Made by a program: the position numbers and the translations under genes. DNA of 15,684 nucleotides, taken from assembly GCA_009779045.1 (NCBI GenBank), contig WREZ01000006.1, positions 1 to 15,684 of the forward strand, given 5' to 3'. The notes below the pieces were generated by a model. That model was given only the letters and a program-made list of their open reading frames with translations. It was not told the origin of the DNA and did not search any database. Of this stretch, positions 1-8,150 are shown one piece after another. The stretch comes from Candidatus Bathycorpusculum sp. Lineage in GTDB: Archaea > Thermoproteota > Bathyarchaeia > Bathyarchaeales > Bathycorpusculaceae. Every line of letters begins with the position of its first letter. Positions within the stretch are counted from its first letter, which is position 1.

Positions 1-47
1 CTATATTGGTTATGTCTGAAAATGTGGGTGGGGTTTTGGGTTGTTGT
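1..47. other. Non-coding edge after prephenate dehydrogenase gene
   Basis: These 47 bases lie downstream of the last gene of the minus-strand aromatic operon. The plus strand is G/T-rich, so the minus strand is A/C-rich. I see no start codon, stable hairpin or oligo-T run on the minus strand that would mark a terminator. Whether the operon continues to the left cannot be judged from this window. Confidence 0.5.
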
Positions 48-923
48 TTATTCTTCGGTTGATTGTAGCATACGGTACATTGTTTCGTAGCTTTTGCTAT
101 AGTTGTTGTCGGTTTTGGCAAGTTTTGTTCGTAGTCGTTCCATTCTTGCCATGATTTCGGTGGTGTTTTTGTTTTTCATTAGGTCTAGCCATGTTTGGGC
201 GTTTTGGATGAAGTGTTCTTCTATGTTGCTTAAGTTTGATAGTTTGGTTTGTATATTTGCGTATATGTCGGGGGTTTCTTGTGCGGTGGCTTCGGCTAGG
301 GTGAAGAGCATGCGGTATGTGGTGCCGGCAAGTTTTTTAGATTCAGTGAAATTTTTTTGTTCTAGTAGTGTTTCGCAGGTGACTAAGCCTATGAATTGTG
401 GTAGTCCTAAAATTATGGACATAAGTTCGTCGTGTTTTTGTGGGGTCATGATGAAGACGTTGGCGCCTTCTTTTTCAAGCCATTGTTTGTATTTTTCTGC
501 AGTTTTTTCTTCTTGTTGATTAGTTGGGGTGAGTACATAGGCTTTATGTGTTACGCCATTGCTGCCGGGGCCAAATACTGGGTGAGTGCCTAAAACTGTT
601 GCGTCTTTGATGTATTGGTGCATGATGTTAACGGGGTGTTCTTTTATGGAGCAAATGTCCATTATTACTTGTTCTTTATGGGTGAAGGGTGCAATGGTTT
701 TGATTATTTCTTCAAAAGAGGATATGGAAGTGCAGATAAGAATGTTATCTGCGTTTTGTACTGCTTTTTGAAAATCTGTAGTTGTTTCAATTTGCAGTTC
801 TTCTTTGAGTTTAGCCATTTTCTCAGCACTACGGCTGGCAAGAATTACGGTGTCGCCTTTTTCTTTACAGAATTTGGCAAACCATAGGCCCATTTTTCCT
901 GCGCCAAGAATGGCTGTTTTCAT
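48..923 (-). CDS. tyrA: Prephenate dehydrogenase (TyrA family)
   Basis: This 291-residue protein probably oxidises and decarboxylates prephenate (or arogenate) on the way to tyrosine in the cytoplasm. The N-terminus is a Rossmann fold with the loop GAGKMG at residues 7-12. The second strand ends in SRS (30-32) with no acidic residue, which suggests NADP rather than NAD. The family hallmarks follow: Ser92 in CSIKEH, the catalytic-histidine motif THPVFGP with His114, and HDELMS near 164-169 leading into the helical dimerisation domain. There is no obvious ACT domain and no fused chorismate mutase, since a separate mutase gene lies two genes upstream. It is the last recognisable gene of the operon and starts at an ATG one base after the aminotransferase stop. 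The family is clear; choice of prephenate or arogenate, and of cofactor, is inference. Confidence 0.87.
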   Translation of the reverse strand: MKTAILGAGKMGLWFAKFCKEKGDTVILASRSAEKMAKLKEELQIETTTDFQKAVQNADNILICTSISSFEEIIKTIAPFTHKEQVIMDICSIKEHPVNIMHQYIKDATVLGTHPVFGPGSNGVTHKAYVLTPTNQQEEKTAEKYKQWLEKEGANVFIMTPQKHDELMSIILGLPQFIGLVTCETLLEQKNFTESKKLAGTTYRMLFTLAEATAQETPDIYANIQTKLSNLSNIEEHFIQNAQTWLDLMKNKNTTEIMARMERLRTKLAKTDNNYSKSYETMYRMLQSTEE

Positions 924-924
924 T

Positions 925-2004
925 CTATTTGGGGGCCTCGCAGATTTTATCTAACCCCTCCTCTATCTCATTGTCTGGTGCGGTTAAGCTTATGCGGAAA
1001 TGTTCTCTGTAGTCGCCAAAGCTTGTGCCTGGTGCTACTGCTACGCCGCTGTCTAAGAGGCTGAGAGTGAATTTTTCTCCGTCTAAGCCTTCTCGTTTAG
1101 GGAATACATAGAAGGGTGCATCTGGTTGGGTGAATTTGAAGCCTGCGGCGCCTAGTTTTTTGCTTGCAAGGTCTGCACGTTGTTTGTATTTAGCTTTAAT
1201 GTTTTCTGCAATTTGTTCACGTAACTCTAAACCTTTCATTGCGGCTTCTTGGATAAATACGGGTACATTGTTGAAGGTGATTTGGTTTAGTTTAGTTACT
1301 TGATCAATAAGCATTTTGTTTGCTATTATGTAGCCAACACGCCAACCTGTCATAGTGAACGTTTTGCTAAATCCATTGGAGAGAATATGTTTAGAATCAG
1401 CACCATAGTCTAGAATGCTTTTGGTTTTGTTAAAAGCGATCGCGCCGTAAACCTCATCGGAGAGTACAATTATGCCTTTTTTGTTGGCAATTTCAACAAT
1501 GCCGTCAAGTGTTTTATCATCCATAATTTTGCTTGTTGGATTGTTTGGGTTATTTAAAATAATCATTCTAGTTTCGCTATCTACTAGACTTTCAAGTTGG
1601 TCTAAGTCAACTTTCCATCCTGTTTCCATTTCTGTTTTAAGCAGTTTAGTTTGGGCGCCAATGCTTTTAGCAATTAAATCATAAGCGGTCCAATATGGTG
1701 TGGGAATAATTACGTTGCCTCCTTTTTGCATGGTTAAAAACATAGTGCTAAAAATGGCCCATTTTGAACCTGGGGTAATTACTACGTTTTCTGCTTTAAC
1801 ACCATGTATTTCAGCAATTTTTTGACGTAGTTTAAGCTCACCATAGGAAGAGGCATACTTAGTTTTACCTGCCTTCATTGAAGCATAAGCTGCTTCAACA
1901 ATTTCAGGTGGTGTAGCCATATCGGGGTCACCGAGGTTTAATCGAATTATCTTTTTGCCTTCGCTTTCTAGTTTTAATGCTTTCTCATTTATCTCATATA
2001 GCAT
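925..2004 (-). CDS. Class I/II PLP aminotransferase, probably aromatic or aspartate type
   Basis: This is a fold-type I, PLP-dependent aminotransferase of 359 residues. The substrate region LNLGDPD lies at 23-28, and NNPNNPT at 151-157 holds the cofactor asparagine (Asn155). Asp183 and Tyr186 sit in SDEVY, the Schiff-base lysine is Lys214 in GFSKTFTMTGW, and Arg337 in FRISL is the carboxylate-binding arginine. It is slightly short at the N-terminus compared with family members of about 380-400 residues. No earlier start is available in frame, and GGAGAG lies 9 bases before the ATG, so this start is sound. Its position between chorismate mutase and prephenate dehydrogenase suggests it transaminates prephenate, phenylpyruvate or hydroxyphenylpyruvate. 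Sequence alone does not exclude aspartate aminotransferase activity. Confidence 0.85.
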   Translation of the reverse strand: MLYEINEKALKLESEGKKIIRLNLGDPDMATPPEIVEAAYASMKAGKTKYASSYGELKLRQKIAEIHGVKAENVVITPGSKWAIFSTMFLTMQKGGNVIIPTPYWTAYDLIAKSIGAQTKLLKTEMETGWKVDLDQLESLVDSETRMIILNNPNNPTSKIMDDKTLDGIVEIANKKGIIVLSDEVYGAIAFNKTKSILDYGADSKHILSNGFSKTFTMTGWRVGYIIANKMLIDQVTKLNQITFNNVPVFIQEAAMKGLELREQIAENIKAKYKQRADLASKKLGAAGFKFTQPDAPFYVFPKREGLDGEKFTLSLLDSGVAVAPGTSFGDYREHFRISLTAPDNEIEEGLDKICEAPK

Positions 2005-2033
2005 AAAGAATGACTCTCCGTTAAGAGTTCCTT

Positions 2034-2294
2034 CTACTTTTGAATCTCAATGCACATATTAACTATTTCGCGATAAAGCAACTCAATTTGTGCAGGTTTC
2101 AACCCAAATTCAATAGCTCTATCTTTTACTTTACTGAAAACCTCTTGTTCCCTACTCTTATCAAGTATAGGTAAGCCCTGTTGCTTTTTGTATTCGCCGA
2201 TTTTCCGGCAAATATCAACGCGCATACTTAACGCTTTTAAAATTTGGGCATCAATCTCATCTATACGTTCACGTAATGCCTGAATATCTTCCAA
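2034..2294 (-). CDS. aroQ: Chorismate mutase, AroQ class
   Basis: A small all-helical enzyme of 86 residues that converts chorismate to prephenate, the branch point toward Phe and Tyr. It aligns with the E. coli mutase domain at a constant offset of three. Arg8, Arg25, Lys36, Asp45, Arg48, Glu49 and Gln85 match the known active-site residues Arg11, Arg28, Lys39, Asp48, Arg51, Glu52 and Gln88. Ser84 of E. coli is Cys81 here. It stands alone, fused neither to a dehydratase nor to a dehydrogenase. The start codon is TTG at 2294, with GAGGT at 2306-2310, 11 bases upstream; no ATG exists nearby because the aroC stop lies six bases before. The family call is firm. Confidence 0.92.
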   Translation of the reverse strand: MEDIQALRERIDEIDAQILKALSMRVDICRKIGEYKKQQGLPILDKSREQEVFSKVKDRAIEFGLKPAQIELLYREIVNMCIEIQK

Positions 2295-2300
2295 ACTCTA

Positions 2301-3440
2301 CTACAACCTCTCTTTTTTACTATTATTATTTTTATCTTCAAAAAATACTCTGGTAATGTGTCCTGCACGTATCAGATGATCCACCAGAGTTACCGCGGCC
2401 ACTGCTTCAATAGCTGGTACAGCCTTAGGTACAACACACGGGTCATGTCTACCATTCACGTTTAACGTGACATTTTCCATGGTTAACAAATTAATCGTTT
2501 TTTGCTCTCTACTAATAGACGGTGTAGGCTTAATTGCCACTCTCATCGTAATCGGCATACCACTGCTTATGCCTCCAAAAATGCCGCCTGCATTATTTGT
2601 AACTGTCTCAACTTTGCCATCCTTTACTGTGAACTCATCGTTATTTTGAGAACCAAACATTTCTACCGCAGCAAAACCCGTGCCAAATTCTACACCCTTC
2701 ACCGCAGAAACCCCAAACAATGCCTTAGCTAGATCAGCATCTAAAGCATCAAACAATGGTTCCCCAACACCTGCAGGCACATTAAAGGCAACACATTCCA
2801 CTATGCCCCCTATACTATCACCCATATTTTTAGCCGCAACAATAGCCTCCTCCATTTTTTCGGCACAAACAAGATCTGGGCATCTTGTAGCAGCAATGCT
2901 GCGATTTTTGCGAATTTCAACAGCGCTGCTAAACTTTTTTTCAGACTTGACTTTACCTATAGATACGGTGTAAGCTAAAACATCAATGTTATATCTATTC
3001 AAAAGTTTTTTAGCAATTACACCTGCCATCACAAGTGCCACTGTGACCCGTCCCGAAAATCTTCCCCCACCTCTATAATCATTAAAACCCCCATAACGGA
3101 CACAAGCTGGATAATCACAATGCCCCGGCCTTGGCAAATCTCTAATTTTATCATAATCAATAGACATGATTTCCTTATTATCCACAGTTATCGCGATAGG
3201 CGCACCCGTAGTTTTACCATTAAAAACACCACTTAAAATTTTAGCAGTATCTTTTTCAATACGAGCTGAAACAATCTTAGGTTGCGCTGGAATTCTCTGG
3301 TCAAGTTCTTCTTGAAAATCCTCCTCAGAAATTGACAACCCCGCTGGACAGCCATCAATAAGTACACCCACAATTTTACCATGGCTCTCTCCAAACGTGG
3401 TTACAACGAATTCTTTACCTAACGAGTTTCCCGCCAACAA
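2301..3440 (-). CDS. aroC: Chorismate synthase
   Basis: This enzyme turns EPSP into chorismate by a 1,4-elimination that needs reduced FMN; the last step of the shikimate pathway. The 379-residue length is normal for the family. The N-terminal signature GESHG (17-21) carries His20, RPGHCDY (104-110) carries the second catalytic His107, and the glycine/arginine loop YRGGGRFSGR spans 122-131. That loop is closer to the archaeal RGGGxFSGR form than to the bacterial RGGGRSSAR form. The gene starts at TTG, with AGGAG six bases upstream, inside the last 26 bases of aroA. Translation therefore probably depends on that internal ribosome site and on coupling. A second TTG is the next codon and could also serve. 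Confidence 0.95.
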   Translation of the reverse strand: MLAGNSLGKEFVVTTFGESHGKIVGVLIDGCPAGLSISEEDFQEELDQRIPAQPKIVSARIEKDTAKILSGVFNGKTTGAPIAITVDNKEIMSIDYDKIRDLPRPGHCDYPACVRYGGFNDYRGGGRFSGRVTVALVMAGVIAKKLLNRYNIDVLAYTVSIGKVKSEKKFSSAVEIRKNRSIAATRCPDLVCAEKMEEAIVAAKNMGDSIGGIVECVAFNVPAGVGEPLFDALDADLAKALFGVSAVKGVEFGTGFAAVEMFGSQNNDEFTVKDGKVETVTNNAGGIFGGISSGMPITMRVAIKPTPSISREQKTINLLTMENVTLNVNGRHDPCVVPKAVPAIEAVAAVTLVDHLIRAGHITRVFFEDKNNNSKKERL

Positions 3441-4719
3441 TTTCCGCTCCTATACTTGATAAATCAGTATAAAACGACGGATAAGACTTTCTGATACATT
3501 CCGCATTTTTCACTATAGTTTCTCCATTTGCCCGTAAAGCCGCAACAGAGCAAGACATAGCTATTCGATGATCATTACATGGATCAATGGTTGTCCCATG
3601 AAGTTTACAGGGCCCCTTAATGGTTAAACTTGAGTCATCCATACTAATTAAGGCCCCCATCTTTGTTAATTCTTTATAAACAGTGACTAACCGATCAGAC
3701 TCTTTAAATCTTAACCGTTGAGCATTAAAAATCTTTGACTCCCCCTCCGCATAGCAAGCCAAAACTGCACAAATTGGCACAAGATCAGGAATATCTTTCA
3801 CATCAATATCAACCGCCTTCAACAAGACTCCCTCACCTTTAACCCCCACCCACTGCTCATTAATTTCCATATTAACCCCCATCTGTTTAAGGACATCTAA
3901 AATCGCTTTGTCACCTTGCTTTGTTTGGTAATTCAGATTGTTTATTTTTACATTTGAGTTGGTGATGGCTGCTGCAGCTAAAAGAAACGCTGCCGACGAA
4001 AAATCACCCGGCACTTTACAGTCAACCTGCCTAAAGGACTGACTACCTAAAACATGGATATCACGATAATCCTCACTTATTTGTACTTCAATATGGTGCT
4101 GAGCGAGAACTTCTTGAGTCATTTTAACGTAATCTTTAGACTCAAGTGGAGTTGTAATTTGTATTTCAGTGTCCGCCTTAGCCATTGGGCAAGCAAACAT
4201 TAACCCACTAACAAATTGACTACTAACATCACCACGAATACTGGTCTTTCCACCCGCTAAACCCTTGCCCTCGACAACTATAGTTTGTTGTTTTTCTATC
4301 TGTTTTGGATAAGCTTCTACATTAAGCATTTTAAGACTTGAAAGCAAAGGCTCAATTGGTCGGCGACTAAGTGAGCTAGATAATAGAAATGATGTTTGTC
4401 CTATAGCTAAAGCGGCGATAGGGATCATAAACCGTAGGGTTGCACCTGATTCACCGACATCTATTGCCTCATTTGTAGCCTTTAACTTGTCTGTACCTTG
4501 AACTGTCCAATGATTTTTATCCTGATGTACTTGAGCGCCAAGAGCCGTGATTGCCCGAAAAGTGGCTTGTGTGTCTTCTGATAAAAGCGGGTTTATAATT
4601 TTTCCTGAACCTTTGGAAAGTGCAGTGGCTATAAGCATGCGTTGTGTGTAGGATTTTGATGCTGGTGCGGTTAAGATGCCTTGTAAACTATTTACCGGTT
4701 TAACAGTTATGTTGGCCAT
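3415..4719 (-). CDS. aroA: 3-phosphoshikimate 1-carboxyvinyltransferase (EPSP synthase)
   Basis: It transfers the enolpyruvyl group of PEP to shikimate-3-phosphate. The protein has 434 residues, close to the family norm, and shows the two-domain inside-out barrel hallmarks. Lys22 and Arg27 lie in PASKSYTQR, GESGATLRF is at 89-97, GDVSSQF at 163-169 and DLVP at 312-315. LRFKESDR (336-343), DHRIAM (383-388) and Lys411 complete the substrate-binding set. Nothing essential appears missing. The ATG start overlaps the preceding shikimate kinase stop by one base (TAATG on the minus strand). The 3' end overlaps aroC by 26 bases, which implies coupled translation of the two consecutive steps. Confidence 0.95.
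   Translation of the reverse strand: MANITVKPVNSLQGILTAPASKSYTQRMLIATALSKGSGKIINPLLSEDTQATFRAITALGAQVHQDKNHWTVQGTDKLKATNEAIDVGESGATLRFMIPIAALAIGQTSFLLSSSLSRRPIEPLLSSLKMLNVEAYPKQIEKQQTIVVEGKGLAGGKTSIRGDVSSQFVSGLMFACPMAKADTEIQITTPLESKDYVKMTQEVLAQHHIEVQISEDYRDIHVLGSQSFRQVDCKVPGDFSSAAFLLAAAAITNSNVKINNLNYQTKQGDKAILDVLKQMGVNMEINEQWVGVKGEGVLLKAVDIDVKDIPDLVPICAVLACYAEGESKIFNAQRLRFKESDRLVTVYKELTKMGALISMDDSSLTIKGPCKLHGTTIDPCNDHRIAMSCSVAALRANGETIVKNAECIRKSYPSFYTDLSSIGAEIVGGKLVR
3447..3451 (-). promoter_or_regulatory. Ribosome binding site deciding the TTG start of aroC
   Basis: On the minus strand AGGAG stands six bases before TTG at 3440. It lies inside the aroA reading frame. It fixes the start of aroC because no ATG or GTG fits the conserved family N-terminus (AGNSLGKEF). 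Confidence 0.65.
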
Positions 4720-5594
4720 TATGTAAGCACCCTGGCTTTTTCATGGTTTAAGTTTGTTTGTATAATTTCTCCTTCATAAGTTTGCCAAACTGCTTTAACT
4801 TGTTCTATATAGTCTTTGGATACGACAGCGGTGGTTGTAGGTCCTTTGCCGCATAATCCTGCTGCTTTTGCTCCAACATTTAGAGCATCTATAGCGATTT
4901 TGTCATCGAATCCTAACATAGCTGAATAGCATTGGCCATTTAATGTTAACGCTTCCCAATGTAGTCCATTTAAAGCCATGTTGTAGGCTGTCTCAATTTG
5001 GGGTTTAAATGAAGAAAAATTGCTAATGTCTGTATTTATGGTGTAAATTTTTTTAGGTGGGACTTGAAATAAAACTACATAGTCATCAGTTAGTGCTTCT
5101 CGTTTTACAAGTTTGTAATTCAAGTTGTCAGTGATAACTAAGTCGCCAAAGTATGATGCGCAAGCGTCATCAAATGCGCCTGTGATGGTGACTTTTGCTT
5201 CAAATGCTGCTAAAACGCCTAATTTTACAATTTCTATATCTTCCAAAGATTCGTCTAACGCGCCTAATGTTGCAAGAATAACTGCGTTAGCAGCTGTGCT
5301 GCTGCTTTTTAGTCCTCTAGCAATGGGAATATTGCTCCAGGTTTTAACTTTTGCGCCTAATTCTTTTTCTAGTTTGAAGTGTTTGAGAACTGCTAATATG
5401 GCTCTTTGAACTAAAACAGGGTTCTCTCCTTGGTCAGGTGTAATTTCTGTTTCAATAATTTGTGGTTCATTGGTTATTTTTACGTGTGCTTTAGTGTAGA
5501 GATTAACGCCGAAAGCTGCTCCTTTCTTAGTTGCCATGGCATTAACAATTGTTGCCGCCCCATGAGCTAACGCTGTTGCTTCCATAGGTCTCAT
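4719..5594 (-). CDS. aroK: Shikimate kinase, archaeal GHMP type
   Basis: It phosphorylates shikimate at the 3-OH using ATP. This is the archaeal enzyme of the GHMP kinase superfamily, unrelated to the P-loop shikimate kinase of bacteria. The phosphate-binding loop IARGLKSSSTAANA lies around 91-104, and a glycine-rich C-terminal motif (AAGLCGKGPTTTA) is near 240-252. At 291 residues the length fits. The ATG at 5594 overlaps the aroE stop as ATGA. A second Met at codon 4 is a possible alternative, but the ATGA overlap favours the first. The assignment rests on fold motifs plus a position between aroE and aroA, where a shikimate kinase is required. Confidence 0.93.
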   Translation of the reverse strand: MRPMEATALAHGAATIVNAMATKKGAAFGVNLYTKAHVKITNEPQIIETEITPDQGENPVLVQRAILAVLKHFKLEKELGAKVKTWSNIPIARGLKSSSTAANAVILATLGALDESLEDIEIVKLGVLAAFEAKVTITGAFDDACASYFGDLVITDNLNYKLVKREALTDDYVVLFQVPPKKIYTINTDISNFSSFKPQIETAYNMALNGLHWEALTLNGQCYSAMLGFDDKIAIDALNVGAKAAGLCGKGPTTTAVVSKDYIEQVKAVWQTYEGEIIQTNLNHEKARVLT

Positions 5595-6460
5595 GCAATT
5601 TGCACCCTGCCCAGTTGTTCTAAGGCAGCTTTTCTCATAACTTGTACCGGCGCTTTATGTCCTGTCCAAATTTCAAACGCTGCTGCTCCTTGATAAATTA
5701 ACATTTCCACTCCGCTTATCACCTTAGCGCCTGCTGCTTTAGCATCTTTAATAAGTCGAGTTTCAAGCGGATTATAAACTATATCCATAACAGTTAAGTC
5801 AGGTCTTAAACAATCTAACGCAATTAAGCTTCTCTGATCTGTGTTGTTTTTCATTCCAACAGATGTTGTGTTAAGTAAAATGTCTGAATTGCTAATTTTC
5901 TCTCCAATAATCTCTGGTGAGAGTGAGTTTACAATGATTTTTTTGCCAAACTTGTGTTTTAGGGTTTCTGCTAACTTTTCTGCCACTGAGACTGTGCGAT
6001 TAAGAACGACAAGTTCTTCTACTTCTTCAATTAGTGTGTGGGCTATTACTCGTGCTGCTCCACCCGCTCCAAGCATTAACACCCGTTTCCCGTGGGGATT
6101 TGCTCTGTTTTTTTTAAGTGCTTCAAGAGCACCTATACCATCAGTGCTATATCCAAAAAGTTTGCCCTCTTTGCAGTGGATGGTATTTACAGAGTTTAGG
6201 TATTTAGCAGTTTCATCAACCCAATCTAAATGCGGTATTACAGCTTCTTTATGAGGCATAGTAACACTCAAACCTAGCATACCTAAAGCCCTTATTCCTG
6301 CTAAAGCATTAGCAACCTCTGAAGGTTTTACCATAAACGCTGTGTAAACAGCATCTATATTTAGCGCGTTAAATGCTGCGTTTTGTATTACAGGACTTAA
6401 CGAATGCTCTATTGGATCACCGATAACTGCACAAACATGTGTTTTTCCTGAAATAGTCAC
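5591..6460 (-). CDS. aroE: Shikimate dehydrogenase
   Basis: It reduces 3-dehydroshikimate to shikimate with NADPH. The 289-residue protein shows the full pattern: HSLSPVIQN (19-27) with the substrate-binding serines Ser20 and Ser22, VTMPHK (66-71) with catalytic Lys71, and NSVNTI (89-94). STDGIG (105-110) carries Asp107 of the catalytic pair. The C-terminal NADP domain has GAGGAARV (131-138) and NRT (154-156), the usual NADPH-selective signature. The start is GTG, two bases after the aroD stop, with only a weak ribosome binding site, so translation is probably coupled to aroD. In some bacteria aroD and aroE are fused; here they are adjacent but separate. Confidence 0.95.
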   Translation of the reverse strand: MTISGKTHVCAVIGDPIEHSLSPVIQNAAFNALNIDAVYTAFMVKPSEVANALAGIRALGMLGLSVTMPHKEAVIPHLDWVDETAKYLNSVNTIHCKEGKLFGYSTDGIGALEALKKNRANPHGKRVLMLGAGGAARVIAHTLIEEVEELVVLNRTVSVAEKLAETLKHKFGKKIIVNSLSPEIIGEKISNSDILLNTTSVGMKNNTDQRSLIALDCLRPDLTVMDIVYNPLETRLIKDAKAAGAKVISGVEMLIYQGAAAFEIWTGHKAPVQVMRKAALEQLGRVQIA

Positions 6461-6462
6461 AG

Positions 6463-7140
6463 TTATTGCCTCAATAAAGAGTAGGCCGTTCTCATGTCAT
6501 TTATGCTTATTTGTCCAGGTGCAGTTTCACTACCCTGTTCTAAAGCGGCAAAAGTGAAGAATGCTCCAAAAACTGGTGAAAGTAACCGGGAGATCCTGCC
6601 TTGTTCACCCATACAGAAGCATACCAGATGTGTTTTAGCCGCGTTTTCTGAAATAAAATTAAGCACAGTTAGGTTATCCTGTGTATTTTTAGCGGTGCTA
6701 ATTATTTTACAAACATCCGCTCCACTACTTTTTTCTTCATTTAAGATACGATGCATTTCTTGAGTGTTAAATGCGCCATCAAATTTGTGAAAAGAAACAA
6801 TAGTTTTAACGTTAAGTTCTTTTAAATCGCTGATTTGTTCTTTTAATTTTAAATTTGTTAAATCTAAATCGACATATTGGAACCCATTTTTTGCAGCGTC
6901 TATTAAAGTCTGCCAATGTTGTATTTGTGTTCCAGTAAAACTGCCTCTCTCACTTGGTAACTTGTTTGTGGCAATAAGAGGAATTTTAGTCGAAGCTGAA
7001 AGGTCACTAAATTTTGGGGTTTCAAAATTATCTAAGCGAATTTCAATAAAGTCTGCTTTAGCTGCCTCAGCTTTCTCAATTAGGGCTAATGCTTCCTTGT
7101 TGGTTTTTGGTTTTACTGAAACGCAAATGTTAGGTGTCAT
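6463..7140 (-). CDS. aroD: 3-dehydroquinate dehydratase, type I
   Basis: It dehydrates 3-dehydroquinate to 3-dehydroshikimate through a Schiff-base intermediate. At 225 residues it is a normal archaeal type I enzyme (TIM barrel). Glu33 and Arg35 lie in EIRLD, catalytic His118 in SFHKF, the Schiff-base lysine is Lys145 in DVCKI, and Arg182 with the APGQ loop (207-210) closes over the substrate. The ATG overlaps the stop of the DHQ synthase gene as ATGA. It sits directly between the enzymes that make its substrate and use its product. Confidence 0.93.
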   Translation of the reverse strand: MTPNICVSVKPKTNKEALALIEKAEAAKADFIEIRLDNFETPKFSDLSASTKIPLIATNKLPSERGSFTGTQIQHWQTLIDAAKNGFQYVDLDLTNLKLKEQISDLKELNVKTIVSFHKFDGAFNTQEMHRILNEEKSSGADVCKIISTAKNTQDNLTVLNFISENAAKTHLVCFCMGEQGRISRLLSPVFGAFFTFAALEQGSETAPGQISINDMRTAYSLLRQ

Positions 7141-8150
7141 TTTTCAATCACTGTTTCGTCAGGTACACTAACACCGAAGTGTCTGCCGCCTTTTGCGGTA
7201 AGATGAACTATTACTTCATCACCCGGCTTAAGTTCGGTGACTGGTTTAGAGCCATTAGGCATAACTACACGTATAGTCTCTGCATTTTGCAGTATAGTTT
7301 TAATTAATTTATCTCCACTCTGTGCTTCGATAAGGATTAGTGGTCTAATTTCAATTTTTATTCTACCTACATTGGTTTTGCGTGTTTTGCCATCTTGTCT
7401 AATAATTACTACTTCATCGCCAGCTTTGAGTTCTTGAAGATATCGTGTAGTTTGTAAATTGCCTAAAGTATACATAGACAAAGAGCCTGCATTAACTCTA
7501 AATGGTCGTGATGCAACATATGGGTTTTCATGGACTTCTGCTTCTACTAAAAATAACCCTGCGCTCTGGCTGCCAACAAGTATGCCATCACCTGGAGCCA
7601 TTAAATCACAGGTGTCAACACATACACGCGCGCCATTACCAATTGGTTTAGTGGAAATAATTTTTGCAACTGCCATTTCAAGTTTTAACGCTTCAGGTTT
7701 AACAATTGCAACAGTTTTCAGGATCTCTTCTAAATGAGTAGACCTAAGTAGTACTCCATCGGTGCCTAACTCTAAAGTTTCAAGAGCAACTTTTGCCTCT
7801 TCAGCATTAGTTACCTCCGCAATTAGTTTGCTCTTTCCATTAATGCGTGCAATAAGATTCTCTAACGGGATAACTCTCCAATTTGTAGTGCTAATTAACA
7901 AATAACTTGCACCTCTTTCGGCTGCTTCAACAATCATATTTTCTGTTGATTTATCTGAGATACAAATTCTTAGAATTTTACCCTTAACTTCTAAACTTTC
8001 AAAACTTGAGACTGTCGGCGACAAAATGGGGTGTTCTTGTTTTAATGCTATAAAACTGGCTGTGTCTCTTTCAACTATTACATCGCCGTATTGGTTAATA
8101 AGATCTGTTGGTGTGTTTTGTTTGCTGGTTTCTATCCAGAGTTCTTTCAA
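7137..8150 (-). CDS. aroB': 3-dehydroquinate synthase II (archaeal type)
   Basis: This 337-residue protein matches the archaeal family, known from Methanocaldococcus MJ1249. That enzyme oxidatively deaminates and cyclises 2-amino-3,7-dideoxy-D-threo-hept-6-ulosonate to 3-dehydroquinate with NAD. It is unrelated to bacterial AroB. The best-conserved stretch is the central block around 174-206 (RVCVDTCDLMAPGDG then GSQSAGLFLVEAE). A region rich in the GDEV type of turn follows, with IRPLILIEAQ near the C-terminus. The start is TTG at 8150, overlapping the stop of ADH synthase as TTGA, and GGTGA stands six bases upstream. Partnership with the ADH synthase just upstream is the defining arrangement of the archaeal route. 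Confidence 0.92.
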   Translation of the reverse strand: MKELWIETSKQNTPTDLINQYGDVIVERDTASFIALKQEHPILSPTVSSFESLEVKGKILRICISDKSTENMIVEAAERGASYLLISTTNWRVIPLENLIARINGKSKLIAEVTNAEEAKVALETLELGTDGVLLRSTHLEEILKTVAIVKPEALKLEMAVAKIISTKPIGNGARVCVDTCDLMAPGDGILVGSQSAGLFLVEAEVHENPYVASRPFRVNAGSLSMYTLGNLQTTRYLQELKAGDEVVIIRQDGKTRKTNVGRIKIEIRPLILIEAQSGDKLIKTILQNAETIRVVMPNGSKPVTELKPGDEVIVHLTAKGGRHFGVSVPDETVIEK